From Pseudomonas chlororaphis (GTDB lineage: Bacteria > Pseudomonadota > Gammaproteobacteria > Pseudomonadales > Pseudomonadaceae): 64,000 nucleotides of DNA. The stretch spans positions 2,307,734-2,371,733 of the forward strand of contig CP011020.1 of assembly GCA_001023535.1 (NCBI GenBank), read 5' to 3'. Shown one piece after another: positions 36,239 through 44,426 of this stretch; within the stretch, counting starts at the first letter, position 1, and each line of letters opens with the position of its first letter. Under the pieces are notes generated by a model. That model had not been told where the DNA came from and did no database searches. It worked only from the letters and a program-made list of their open reading frames with translations. A program made the position numbers and the translations under genes.

Positions 36239-37224
36239 GCTACGTCAGCGTCCAACACCTGCAAAAGACCTACGCCGGCACGCCGGTGTTCAGCGACATC
36301 AACTGCCAGATCGGCCAGGGCGAGTTCGTCACCCTGCTCGGCCCGTCCGGCTGCGGCAAGTCCACGCTGTTGCGCTGCATCGCCGGCCTGACCGCCGTGG
36401 ACGCCGGCCAGATCCTGCTGGACGGCCAGGACATCGTCCCACTGAGCCCGCAGAAGCGCGGGATCGGCATGGTGTTCCAGAGCTACGCCCTGTTCCCCAA
36501 CATGACCGTCGAACAGAACGTCGCCTTCGGCCTGCGCATGCAAAAGGTCGAGGCCCAGAACAGCCGCCAGCGGGTGCTGGAGATCCTGCGCCTGGTGGAG
36601 CTGCACGATTTCGCCGCGCGCTATCCCCATCAGTTGTCCGGTGGCCAATGCCAGCGTGTCGCCCTGGCCCGCTCCCTGGTGACCCGCCCGCGCCTGTTGC
36701 TGCTGGACGAACCGCTGTCGGCCCTGGATGCGCGGATTCGCAAGCACCTGCGCGAACAGATCCGTCAGATCCAGCGCGAACTCGGCCTGACCACGATCTT
36801 CGTCACACACGACCAGGAAGAAGCACTGACCATGTCTGATCGGATTTTCCTGATGAACCAGGGAAAGATCGTACAGAGCGGCGATGCCGAAACCCTGTAT
36901 ACGGCGCCCGTCGATGTGTTCGCCGCCGGCTTCATCGGCAACTACAACCTGTTGGACGCCGACAGCGCCAGCCGCCTGTTGCAGCGGCCAGTGAACGGGC
37001 GCATCGCCATTCGCCCGGAAGCCATCGAGCTGAGTCGCAACGGCGAACCGAACGCACTGATCCGTAGCCACAGCCTGCTCGGCAACGTGATCCGCTATCG
37101 GGTCGAGGCCCGTGGCGTGGAACTGGTGGTGGACGTGCTCAATCGCTCGGCCGCCGACCTGCACCCTGATGGCGCCCGCCTGGCGCTTTCCATCGATCCG
37201 TCGGCCCTGTGTGAGGTAGCCTGA
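36235..37224 (+). CDS. ABC transporter ATP-binding protein
   Basis: 329 residues. Walker A GPSGCGKST (about 38-46), Q-loop VFQSYALFPNMTV, signature LSGGQCQRVALARSL (about 135), Walker B LLLLDEPLSALD and H-loop FVTHDQEEALTMSDRIF. The C-terminal ~90 residues form a TOBE-like regulatory domain (GRIAIRPEAIEL). PotA/AfuC/PhnT-type ATPase for small anions or polyamines. A tiny 11-codon ORF links its stop to the next gene. Confidence 0.93.
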   Translation: MSYVSVQHLQKTYAGTPVFSDINCQIGQGEFVTLLGPSGCGKSTLLRCIAGLTAVDAGQILLDGQDIVPLSPQKRGIGMVFQSYALFPNMTVEQNVAFGLRMQKVEAQNSRQRVLEILRLVELHDFAARYPHQLSGGQCQRVALARSLVTRPRLLLLDEPLSALDARIRKHLREQIRQIQRELGLTTIFVTHDQEEALTMSDRIFLMNQGKIVQSGDAETLYTAPVDVFAAGFIGNYNLLDADSASRLLQRPVNGRIAIRPEAIELSRNGEPNALIRSHSLLGNVIRYRVEARGVELVVDVLNRSAADLHPDGARLALSIDPSALCEVA

Positions 37225-37258
37225 TGGCCTTGTTGATTCTGAAGAGAGAAGCGCGCTG

Positions 37259-37912
37259 ATGGCCCTGGCAATTTTTGATCTGGACGAAACCCTGATCCAC
37301 GGCGACTGCGCCACCCTCTGGAGCGAACAGATGGGACGCCTGGGCTGGGTCGATCCCGAGTCGTTCATGCGGCGCAACAACGAACTGATGGACGCCTACA
37401 GCCACGGCAAGCTGCGCATGGAAGCGTACATGGACTTCAGCCTGGAACCGATGATCGGCCGCACGCCGGAGGAAATCGAACACCTGGTGGCGCCGTGGGT
37501 GGAGGACGTCATCGAGCCGATCATCTTCAGCGACGCCACCCGCACCATCGCCGAACACCGCAAGGCTGGCGACCGGATCCTGGTGATCTCGGCCTCGGGC
37601 ACGCACCTGGTCAAGCCGATTGCCGAACGCCTGGGCATCGACGAGGTCCTGGCGATCGAGCTTGAAGTGGCCCATGGGGTCTACAGCGGCAAGACCGTGG
37701 GCACCCTGACCTACCGCGAAGGCAAGATCACCCGGCTGCTGGACTGGCTGGACGCCGAGGAAGAAAACCTCGAAGGCGCCAGCTTCTACTCCGACTCACG
37801 CAATGACCTGCCGTTGTTGCAGCGGGTGGACCACCCCCACGTGGTGAACCCGGATCCGGTCCTGAAAGCCCATGCCGAAGCCGCCGGATGGCCGATTCAC
37901 ACCTGGAAGTAA
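37259..37912 (+). CDS. HAD-superfamily IB phosphatase
   Basis: 217 residues. HAD motif I FDLDETLIHGD (about residues 6-16, nucleophile and acid Asp), motif II VISASGTHLVKPIAERLGID, motif III lysine in EGKITRLLDWL, motif IV SFYSDSRNDLPLL. C1 helical cap between motifs I and II, as in phosphoserine- and histidinol-phosphate-type phosphatases. Downstream of the importer ATPase in the same operon, so its substrate may derive from the imported compound. It is not PhnX-like. Confidence 0.9.
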   Translation: MALAIFDLDETLIHGDCATLWSEQMGRLGWVDPESFMRRNNELMDAYSHGKLRMEAYMDFSLEPMIGRTPEEIEHLVAPWVEDVIEPIIFSDATRTIAEHRKAGDRILVISASGTHLVKPIAERLGIDEVLAIELEVAHGVYSGKTVGTLTYREGKITRLLDWLDAEEENLEGASFYSDSRNDLPLLQRVDHPHVVNPDPVLKAHAEAAGWPIHTWK

Positions 37913-37937
37913 ATGCTTTCAGAGTCTGTGACGCACC

Positions 37938-38026
37938 TGTGGGAGCGAGCCTGCTCGCGATAGCGTCGGGTCAGCAATGGATGATTTGACTGATACACCG
38001 CTATCGCGAGCAAGCTCGCTCCCACA
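37938..38026. repeat. REPIN with one diverged half
   Basis: Left core GGGAGCGAGCCTGCTCGCGA carries a C at the position where the right half has T/A. It lies between convergent HAD and VMO-I genes. Confidence 0.82.
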
Positions 38027-38054
38027 AGGACCAGCGTGGCTTCCATGCCTTGCC

Positions 38055-38669
38055 CTAGTACGCGCAAGACACCTGCATCGCGTTGAGGGCCGTATCATCG
38101 CCGTTGCCTTGGTCGGGTTCCACCCGGGTCCGAAACCCATTCACTTTCCCGCCACCAGGGCCGTCGAGGCAACGGTAGAATCTGGTCCAGTCCCCCCATG
38201 CGGCGGGCGGGTCACCGACCAGGGTTTGCGAGCCACAATCCATCTTGATATTGCCGGCGGCGGTATCGTCCTTCGAGCCCTTTTCCTTGTCCAGGCCCTG
38301 AAACCGCTCCACCTGAATGGCAAACCCTATGACAGGATGTTCGCGGCAAACGTGATCCTTGCCCCAGCTTCCCCACTTTCCTTCAAGGCTCTGGATGTAG
38401 GTTGGCGTTCCCGTGGCGCTGCTCTTGCAGATCAGTTGGATCGCATTCAAGGCGGTATCATCGCCGTTGCCCTGATAGGGCTCACTCTTGAGCCGGAAGC
38501 CCCAGACATATTGCCTCTGCGGGCAATACGCCGTAGGTCCCCAATTTCCCCATTGGCCTTGTTCCGAAGTATCCGGAGGCACTCTTCCGGTCTCTTGTCC
38601 CTGGGCGCCCTCATAGGCCAACAGGGAAAGCGTGAAAACCAGCATGCGCAAAGCGGCGTAATCGGACAT
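38055..38669 (-). CDS. Secreted VMO-I (vitelline membrane outer layer I) fold protein
   Basis: Up to 204 residues. Signal-like N-terminus (RMLVFTLSLLAYEGAQG) ending near residue 24; the start may be the ATG eight codons in. The mature part has three repeats, each opening WG-x-W and holding Cys, then G-F, a Q-G/D-D-T-A stretch and a closing Cys: GQWGNWGPTAYC..., GKWGSWGKDHVC..., AAWGDWTRFYRC.... This is the three-sheet beta-prism pattern of VMO-I, known from hen egg vitelline membrane and mammalian VMO1. Bacterial function unknown; carbohydrate binding is plausible. Confidence 0.78.
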   Translation of the reverse strand: MSDYAALRMLVFTLSLLAYEGAQGQETGRVPPDTSEQGQWGNWGPTAYCPQRQYVWGFRLKSEPYQGNGDDTALNAIQLICKSSATGTPTYIQSLEGKWGSWGKDHVCREHPVIGFAIQVERFQGLDKEKGSKDDTAAGNIKMDCGSQTLVGDPPAAWGDWTRFYRCLDGPGGGKVNGFRTRVEPDQGNGDDTALNAMQVSCAY

Positions 38670-38798
38670 GACAGAGCCCTGCCTGGATCGGGAAAAGACT
38701 GGCCAGAGAGACCTTCTCTCGCCTCGACTCTAGAGTCAGGCATTTGAGAGCGTCTACTGTCAGATCCGACAGGGTGTACGCCTATCCAATGTGCCGAA

Positions 38799-39761
38799 TC
38801 AGCCCAGGCTCCCATCGATCACCAGCACCAGTTTCCCCGACACCGTGTTGGTCGCCAGTTCCTTGAACGCCGCTTCGGCATCCTCGATGGCAAAGGTGCG
38901 GGCCAACTGCGGACTCAAGCGACCCTCGGCGAACAGCGGCCAGACCTGCTGGCCCAACTCGCTGATCAGGTCGGCCTTGAACTGATCGTCGCGGCTGCGC
39001 AGGGTCGAGCCGAGCAACTGGATGCGCTTGCCCAACACCTGGCCCAGGTCGAACTCGGCCGTGCGACCGCCCATGAGCCCGATCATGACCCAGCGCCCGT
39101 CAACTGACAAAAGTTTCACGTTGAGCTGGGCATAGCTCGCCCCCACCGGATCGAGGATCACGTTGAAGGGGCCAAGGTCGTTCAGCCGCTCGATATCATC
39201 GGTGCGCACCACGCCGCCCTGGGCGCCCAGGGCTTGGCAATAGGCCAGTCGATCAGCCGAGCCGACACTGACCCAGCACGGGTTGCCGAACGCCTTGCAC
39301 AGCTGGATCGCGGCCGAACCGACGCCGCTGGCGCCCGCGTGCAGCAGCACTTTTTCACCCGGCTTGAGCGCCGCCAGTTGAAACAGATTCAGCCACGCGG
39401 TGCTGTAGACCTCAGGCAGCGCGGCGGCTTCAGCCAAAGACAGGCCCTCGGGCACCGGCAACACGTGGCGACCGTCGACCACCACTTCCTCGGCCATGCC
39501 GCCGCCGGCCAGCAACGCGCAAACGCGGTCGCCCACCTGCCAGGAGGCGCCCGGGCCGACCTCGCTGATCACCCCGGAACACTCCAGCCCCAGCACCTGG
39601 CTGGCACCGGGCGGCGGCGGATAATGCCCGGCTTTTTGCAACAAATCGGCTCGATTCAAGCCAGCCGCCGCCACACGAATGCGCACTTGTCCTACATCAC
39701 ACACGGGACTTGGCTCATCTGCCCATACCACTTGGCCTTCAACGCCTTGCAATGCTTTCAC
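38799..39761 (-). CDS. NAD(P)H:quinone oxidoreductase (zeta-crystallin type MDR)
   Basis: 320 residues from the GTG at 39761, chosen because GGAGG lies at ideal spacing; the longer ORF start has none. Zinc-independent medium-chain dehydrogenase/reductase: AGLNRADLLQKAGHYPPPPGAS, LGLECSGVISEVG, HAGASGVGSAAIQLCKAFG (NADPH-binding A-x-x-G-x-x-G) and DPVGASY. Resembles TP53I3/PIG3-type quinone reductases. Divergent from prc, as in other pseudomonads. Confidence 0.9.
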   Translation of the reverse strand: MKALQGVEGQVVWADEPSPVCDVGQVRIRVAAAGLNRADLLQKAGHYPPPPGASQVLGLECSGVISEVGPGASWQVGDRVCALLAGGGMAEEVVVDGRHVLPVPEGLSLAEAAALPEVYSTAWLNLFQLAALKPGEKVLLHAGASGVGSAAIQLCKAFGNPCWVSVGSADRLAYCQALGAQGGVVRTDDIERLNDLGPFNVILDPVGASYAQLNVKLLSVDGRWVMIGLMGGRTAEFDLGQVLGKRIQLLGSTLRSRDDQFKADLISELGQQVWPLFAEGRLSPQLARTFAIEDAEAAFKELATNTVSGKLVLVIDGSLG

Positions 39762-39867
39762 GGTGCCTCCATAGTGAGTCTCGACTGGGCCCGCTGCTGT
39801 AACGCCGGGCTTTCTTGCATTATGCGCCCGGGCCACATGGAACCGGCGACTTCAAAGACGGCCTAAT

Positions 39868-41979
39868 ATGCGTTATCAATTGTCCCTGCGTCGAATCAGC
39901 ATGAAGCAACTGTTCCCCAGCACCGCCCTCGCGCTTGTCATTGGCCTCGGCCTGTTGCCACTGTCGAGCGATACGTTCGCAGCCAACAGCTGGGACAAGC
40001 TTCAGCCTGATCGCGATGAGGTGATCGCCAGCCTTAACGTCGTCGAATTGCTCAAGCGTCATCACTACAGCAAACCGCCGCTCGATGACGCCCGCTCGGT
40101 CATCATCTATGACAGCTACCTGAAGCTGCTTGATCCGTCGCGCAGTTATTTCCTGGCCAGCGATATCGCCGAATTCGACAAGTGGAAAACCCAGTTCGAC
40201 GACTTCCTCAAGAGCGGCGACCTGAACGCCGGGTTCATCATCTACAAGCGTTACCTGGACCGCGTGAAGTCGCGCCTGGACTACGCCTTGGCCGAGCTGA
40301 ACAAGGGCGTCGACAAGATCGACTTCAATGCCAAGGAAACCTTGCTGGTGGACCGCAAGGACGCCCCTTGGCTCAAGAGCACCGCCGAACTCGATGACCT
40401 GTGGCGCAAACGCGTCAAGGACGAGGTGCTGCGCATGAAGATCGCCGGCAAGGAGCCCAAGCAGATCCAGGAAACCCTGACCAAGCGCTACAAGAACCAG
40501 TTGGCCCGCCTGGACCAGACCCGTGCCGAAGACATCTTCCAGGCCTACATCAACACCTTCGCCATGTCCTACGACCCGCACACCAATTATCTGTCGCCGG
40601 ATAACGCGGAAAACTTCGACATCAACATGAGCCTGTCCCTGGAAGGTATCGGCGCCGTGCTGCAAAGCGACAACGACCAGGTCAAGATCGTGCGCCTGGT
40701 ACCAGCCGGTCCGGCGGACAAGACCAAGCAGGTCGCCCCGGCGGACAAGATCATCGGCGTGGCCCAGGGCAACAAGGAAATGGTCGACGTGGTCGGCTGG
40801 CGCCTGGACGAAGTGGTCAAGCTGATCCGTGGCCCGAAAGGCTCGGTGGTGCGCCTGGAAGTCATCCCGGCGAGCAATGCGCCGAACGACCAGACCAGCA
40901 AGATCGTGTCCATCACCCGTGAAGCGGTGAAGCTGGAAGAGCAGGCGGCGAAGAAGTCGATCCTCAACCTCAAGCAGGACGGCAAGGACTACAAGCTCGG
41001 CGTCATCGAGATCCCGGCCTTCTACCTGGACTTCAAGGCGTTCCGCGCCGGCGACCCGAACTACAAGAGCACCACCCGCGACGTCAAGAAGCTGCTGACC
41101 GAGCTGCAGAAGGACAAGGTCGACGGCGTGGTCATCGACCTGCGCAACAACGGCGGCGGCTCCCTGCAGGAAGCCACCGAGTTGACCAGCCTGTTCATCG
41201 ACAAGGGCCCGACCGTACTGGTGCGTAACGCCGACGGCCGGGTGGATGTGCTGGAAGATGAAAACCCAGGTGCGTTCTACAAAGGCCCGATGGCGTTGCT
41301 GGTCAATCGCCTGTCCGCCTCGGCCTCGGAGATTTTCGCCGGCGCCATGCAGGACTACCACCGCGCATTGATCATCGGCGGCCAGACCTTCGGCAAAGGC
41401 ACGGTGCAGACCATCCAGCCGCTCAACCATGGCGAGCTGAAACTGACCCTGGCGAAGTTCTACCGGGTTTCCGGCCAGAGCACCCAGCATCAGGGCGTGC
41501 TGCCTGACATCGATTACCCGTCGATCATCGACACCAAGGAAATCGGTGAAAGCGCCCTGCCCGAGGCGATGCCGTGGGACACCATCAAGCCGGCGATCAA
41601 GCCCGAGCTCGACCCGTTCAAGCCGTTCCTGGCCCAGCTCAAGGCCGAGCATGACAGCCGCACGGCCCAGGACGCGGAGTTCGTGTTCATCCGTGACAAG
41701 CTGGCCCTGGCGCAGAAATTGATGCTGGAGAAAACCGTCTCCCTCAACGAAGCCGACCGTCGCGCACAACACGCCGACATTGAGGCCAAGCAACTGGCCA
41801 TGGAAAACCTGCGTCGCAAGGCCAAGGGCGAGGAGCCGCTCAAGGAACTGAAGAAAGAAGACGAGGACCTGATCACCGAGCCGGAAAAAACCAAGCCGGA
41901 AGACGATGCCTACCTGAGCGAGACCGGGCGGATCCTGCTGGATTACCTGAAACTCAACACGGCGATCGCCAAACACTGA
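39868..41979 (+). CDS. prc: Tail-specific periplasmic protease Prc
   Basis: 703 residues from 39868; an ATG 11 codons in (39901) starts a cleaner signal peptide (KQLFPSTALALVIGLGLLPL) and may be the true start. S41A C-terminal processing peptidase. PDZ domain about 240-330 (LEGIGAVLQSDNDQVKIVRLVPAGPA). Catalytic Ser-Lys dyad in NRLSASASEIFAGAMQDY (about residue 480) and GGQTFGKGTVQT. C-terminal DUF3340 region. In P. aeruginosa the homologue (AlgO) influences mucoidy by degrading truncated MucA. Confidence 0.95.
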   Translation: MRYQLSLRRISMKQLFPSTALALVIGLGLLPLSSDTFAANSWDKLQPDRDEVIASLNVVELLKRHHYSKPPLDDARSVIIYDSYLKLLDPSRSYFLASDIAEFDKWKTQFDDFLKSGDLNAGFIIYKRYLDRVKSRLDYALAELNKGVDKIDFNAKETLLVDRKDAPWLKSTAELDDLWRKRVKDEVLRMKIAGKEPKQIQETLTKRYKNQLARLDQTRAEDIFQAYINTFAMSYDPHTNYLSPDNAENFDINMSLSLEGIGAVLQSDNDQVKIVRLVPAGPADKTKQVAPADKIIGVAQGNKEMVDVVGWRLDEVVKLIRGPKGSVVRLEVIPASNAPNDQTSKIVSITREAVKLEEQAAKKSILNLKQDGKDYKLGVIEIPAFYLDFKAFRAGDPNYKSTTRDVKKLLTELQKDKVDGVVIDLRNNGGGSLQEATELTSLFIDKGPTVLVRNADGRVDVLEDENPGAFYKGPMALLVNRLSASASEIFAGAMQDYHRALIIGGQTFGKGTVQTIQPLNHGELKLTLAKFYRVSGQSTQHQGVLPDIDYPSIIDTKEIGESALPEAMPWDTIKPAIKPELDPFKPFLAQLKAEHDSRTAQDAEFVFIRDKLALAQKLMLEKTVSLNEADRRAQHADIEAKQLAMENLRRKAKGEEPLKELKKEDEDLITEPEKTKPEDDAYLSETGRILLDYLKLNTAIAKH

Positions 41980-42049
41980 AGATGATGGCCATTTAATGGT
42001 GACCCTCGTCGAGCTGTCATCAAACTGACATCAGTCTGTCGTGAAATAC

Positions 42050-42091
42050 AGGACTGGGCGCCCCGGCAGGGGTCGCCCGGTCCTTTTTTTA
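42050..42091 (+). terminator. Rho-independent terminator of prc
   Basis: AGGACTGGGCGCCCC, loop GGCA, GGGGTCGCCCGGTCCT, then seven T residues, about 70 bases after the prc stop. The ribosome site of the next gene follows at once. Confidence 0.88.
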
Positions 42092-42106
42092 TCGCCAGAG
42101 ATCGCC

Positions 42107-43894
42107 ATGACCACGACAGAACAGCTGAGTGCCTTGAGTTCAATTCTGGCTCAAAGCGGTTTGCACAGCCTGTTCCAACCCATCATCTGCCTCTCTGAAC
42201 GACGCATCATCGGCTATGAAGCCCTGACGCGCGGCCCCTCGAACAGCCCGCTGCACTCCCCCATCGCCCTGCTCTCCGTCGCCCGCCAGGCCGGGCGTCT
42301 CAGCGAACTGGAACTGGCCTGCCGCCGCAGCGCCTGCCAGCGCTTCAACGAGCAAAAGCTGCCGGGCAAGCTGTTTCTCAACGTCTCGCCCGAATCCCTG
42401 CTGGAATCGGCCCATGAGACCGGGCGCACGTTACAACTGCTACAGGATTACGGCATCCCGCCCAGCCAGGTGGTGATCGAACTGACCGAACAAACCCCCA
42501 TCGATGATTTCCAACTGCTGCAGACCGCCCTGCATCACTACCGGGCGATGGGGTTTTCCATTGCCCTGGACGACCTGGGCGCCGGCTATTCGAGCCTGCG
42601 GCTGTGGTCCGAATTGCGCCCCGACTATGTGAAGATCGACCGGCATTTCATCGACGGCATTCACCAGGATGCGCTCAAGCGCGAGTTCGTCGGCTCGATC
42701 CTGAAGATCGCCCGCACCTCGCGGGCCCAGGTGATTGCCGAAGGGATAGAACTGCCGGAAGAACTGGCGGTGCTGATCGAAATGGGCGTCGACCTGGTCC
42801 AGGGTTACCTGCTCGCCCGCCCCCATGAACAGCCTTCGCGCGATGCCCGGGCGTTGATGCCCCGCCAGGACGGCGGCGCGGTGACGCTGACCGATGAAGT
42901 CAACGACCTCGGCGCGTTGCTCAACGAACAACCGGCCGTGGCTCACAACACACCGACGGCCATCGTGCTGGACGCGTTCCGGCGCCAGGCCAATCTCAAT
43001 TCCCTGGCCGTGCTGGACGACCAGGGCCAGCCCTGCGGCATCGTTCATCGCCATTCACTCTCGGACGCCCTGCTCAAGCCCTTCGCCACCGACCTGTTCG
43101 CCCGCAAGCCCATCAGTCGGCTGATGAGCGATGATTTTCTCGCGGTGGAGTTGAACCAATCGCTGCAGCAAGTCAGCCGCCTCATCACCAGCCGGGCCCG
43201 ACAGCGCATCGAAGAAGACTTCATCATCACCCTCAATGGCGGCTACATGGGTCTGGGCCGGGTGATCGACGTGCTCAAGCTGATCACCGAACTGAAGATC
43301 CAACAGGCTCGCTACGCCAACCCGCTAACCCTGCTGCCGGGCAACGTACCGATCCAGCAATGCCTGACGCGCCTGCTCCAGCAGCGCCAAGAGTCGGTGA
43401 TCTGCTACGTGGACATCGACAGCTTCAAACCCTTCAACGACATCTACGGCTACGGCCGCGGCGACGAAGTGCTGCTGTGCCTGGCCCAATGCCTGAACGA
43501 ACGCATCGACCCCAGTCGCGACTTCGTCGGCCACATCGGCGGCGACGACTTCCTCCTGGTCCTCGGCCCGGAAGACTGGCGCAAACGCCTGGACCAACTC
43601 CTGACCGACTTCCAGACCCACTGCCGCCGCTTCTACCGCCCGGAACACCTGGAAGCCGGCTGTTTCACGGCGTTGAATCGACAGGGCGTACGCCAGGAGT
43701 TTGCACTGCTGTCGTTGTCCATCGGCGTCGTGCACCTGCGCTCGGACGCCTGTGGGGCGTTGGATGCGAGCCAGTTGGCGGAACTGGCTTCGCAGGCGAA
43801 GCATCATGCCAAGGAGATTTTGGGGGGGAGTGTGTATTTGGTTGATGGTTTGGCTGAGCGGGAGGCTGCGGTGGAGTTAGGGTTATCGGTTTGA
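42107..43894 (+). CDS. EAL-CBS-GGDEF cyclic-di-GMP protein
   Basis: 595 residues from the ATG at 42107. Domains in order: EAL (about 10-250) with the catalytic set intact (YEALTRG, FLNVSPES, ELTEQTP, ALDDLGAGYSSL, YVKIDRHFIDG, IAEGIE, VQGYLLARP), a CBS pair region (about 290-410), and GGDEF (about 430-580) with the signature altered to GGDDF. The protein probably degrades c-di-GMP; cyclase activity is doubtful. No membrane or sensor domain beyond CBS, so cytoplasmic. Follows prc after a terminator, a conserved Pseudomonas order. Confidence 0.9.
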   Translation: MTTTEQLSALSSILAQSGLHSLFQPIICLSERRIIGYEALTRGPSNSPLHSPIALLSVARQAGRLSELELACRRSACQRFNEQKLPGKLFLNVSPESLLESAHETGRTLQLLQDYGIPPSQVVIELTEQTPIDDFQLLQTALHHYRAMGFSIALDDLGAGYSSLRLWSELRPDYVKIDRHFIDGIHQDALKREFVGSILKIARTSRAQVIAEGIELPEELAVLIEMGVDLVQGYLLARPHEQPSRDARALMPRQDGGAVTLTDEVNDLGALLNEQPAVAHNTPTAIVLDAFRRQANLNSLAVLDDQGQPCGIVHRHSLSDALLKPFATDLFARKPISRLMSDDFLAVELNQSLQQVSRLITSRARQRIEEDFIITLNGGYMGLGRVIDVLKLITELKIQQARYANPLTLLPGNVPIQQCLTRLLQQRQESVICYVDIDSFKPFNDIYGYGRGDEVLLCLAQCLNERIDPSRDFVGHIGGDDFLLVLGPEDWRKRLDQLLTDFQTHCRRFYRPEHLEAGCFTALNRQGVRQEFALLSLSIGVVHLRSDACGALDASQLAELASQAKHHAKEILGGSVYLVDGLAEREAAVELGLSV

Positions 43895-43942
43895 GCGGAG
43901 TCCCCACTCCCGCCCTCGGCCCGAACGCCTGACACTAACCTT

Positions 43943-43984
43943 GTGGCGAGGGAGCTTGCTCCCGCTGGGCTGCGTAGCAGCCCC
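43943..43984. repeat. Solo REP, left half of a GTGGCGAGGGAGC REPIN
   Basis: The sequence follows the left half of the REPIN at 31061 for about 42 bases (one base differs) and then stops. The right half is absent and IS-like sequence begins about 25 bases later. Confidence 0.7.
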
Positions 43985-44011
43985 TTCTGAATAGCACTCG
44001 GTGTGTCGATC

Positions 44012-44324
44012 TGTAGAAACGGACACATCCTTTACAGTTGAAACCAGGGACATCGTTTACGTTTCAGTTGGCTTGAAAGGCGGCTTTCGCCGCTTTTCAG
44101 CCTACCTAAAAGGTAGCTGCAGAGGTATCCCACACATCATCGTCCACTTCTTTGAGTCCTAGCGCCTCACCGGCCAAAGATTCGCTGACGAAAATCATCT
44201 TGCCTTTCCATTTCATCGACCCGTTCTGCCTAACCATACGGATCGTCATGTCCGCCGCGAAATCTACCTCAGGCACGCGCCCATCGTACTTTTCCGCCCC
44301 GATTGGTGTTTTCAGAAAAATTCG
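44012..44324 (-). mobile_element. Remnant of an IS481-family insertion sequence
   Basis: Contains a transposase tail (44106-44324) and, beyond its stop, two imperfect direct repeats, GGACACATCCTTTAC (44021-44035) and GGGACATCGTTTAC (44047-44060), which look like the terminal region of an IS481-type element. The 5' part of the transposase and the other end are gone. Confidence 0.5.
44106..44324 (-). pseudogene. IS481-type transposase, C-terminal fragment
   Basis: The minus frame reads KTPIGAEKYDGRVPEVDFA, then MTIRMVRQNGSMKWKGKMIF, then VSESLAGEALGLKEVDDDVW, ending TSAATF and TAG. The pattern R-x-V-x-x-x-G-x-x-x-W-K-G followed by V-S-x-x-L-A-G-E-x-V/L-G-L-x-E is that of the C-terminal domain of IS481-family transposases. 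The DDE catalytic part is missing and there is no start, so it is inactive. Confidence 0.6.
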
Positions 44325-44349
44325 GAGAGGCGATAACTATCCTGACACC

Positions 44350-44365
44350 GGGGGGGGGGGGGGGG
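44350..44365. repeat. Homopolymer of 16 G
   Basis: Sixteen consecutive G on the + strand (C on the minus coding strand), between the immunity-like gene and the IS remnant. It is far longer than expected by chance and prone to slippage or to sequencing error. Confidence 0.9.
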
Positions 44366-44426
44366 TAGGTCGGTGCTTCCAGCCCCGGCGCGGTCACACC
44401 GATCAACTCTGGAGTTATGTCCCAGC

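Noticed and set aside
39820..41976. 718-codon minus-strand frame opposite prc
   Set aside because: Shadow of prc; the Leu/Gln/Val-rich translation has no domains.
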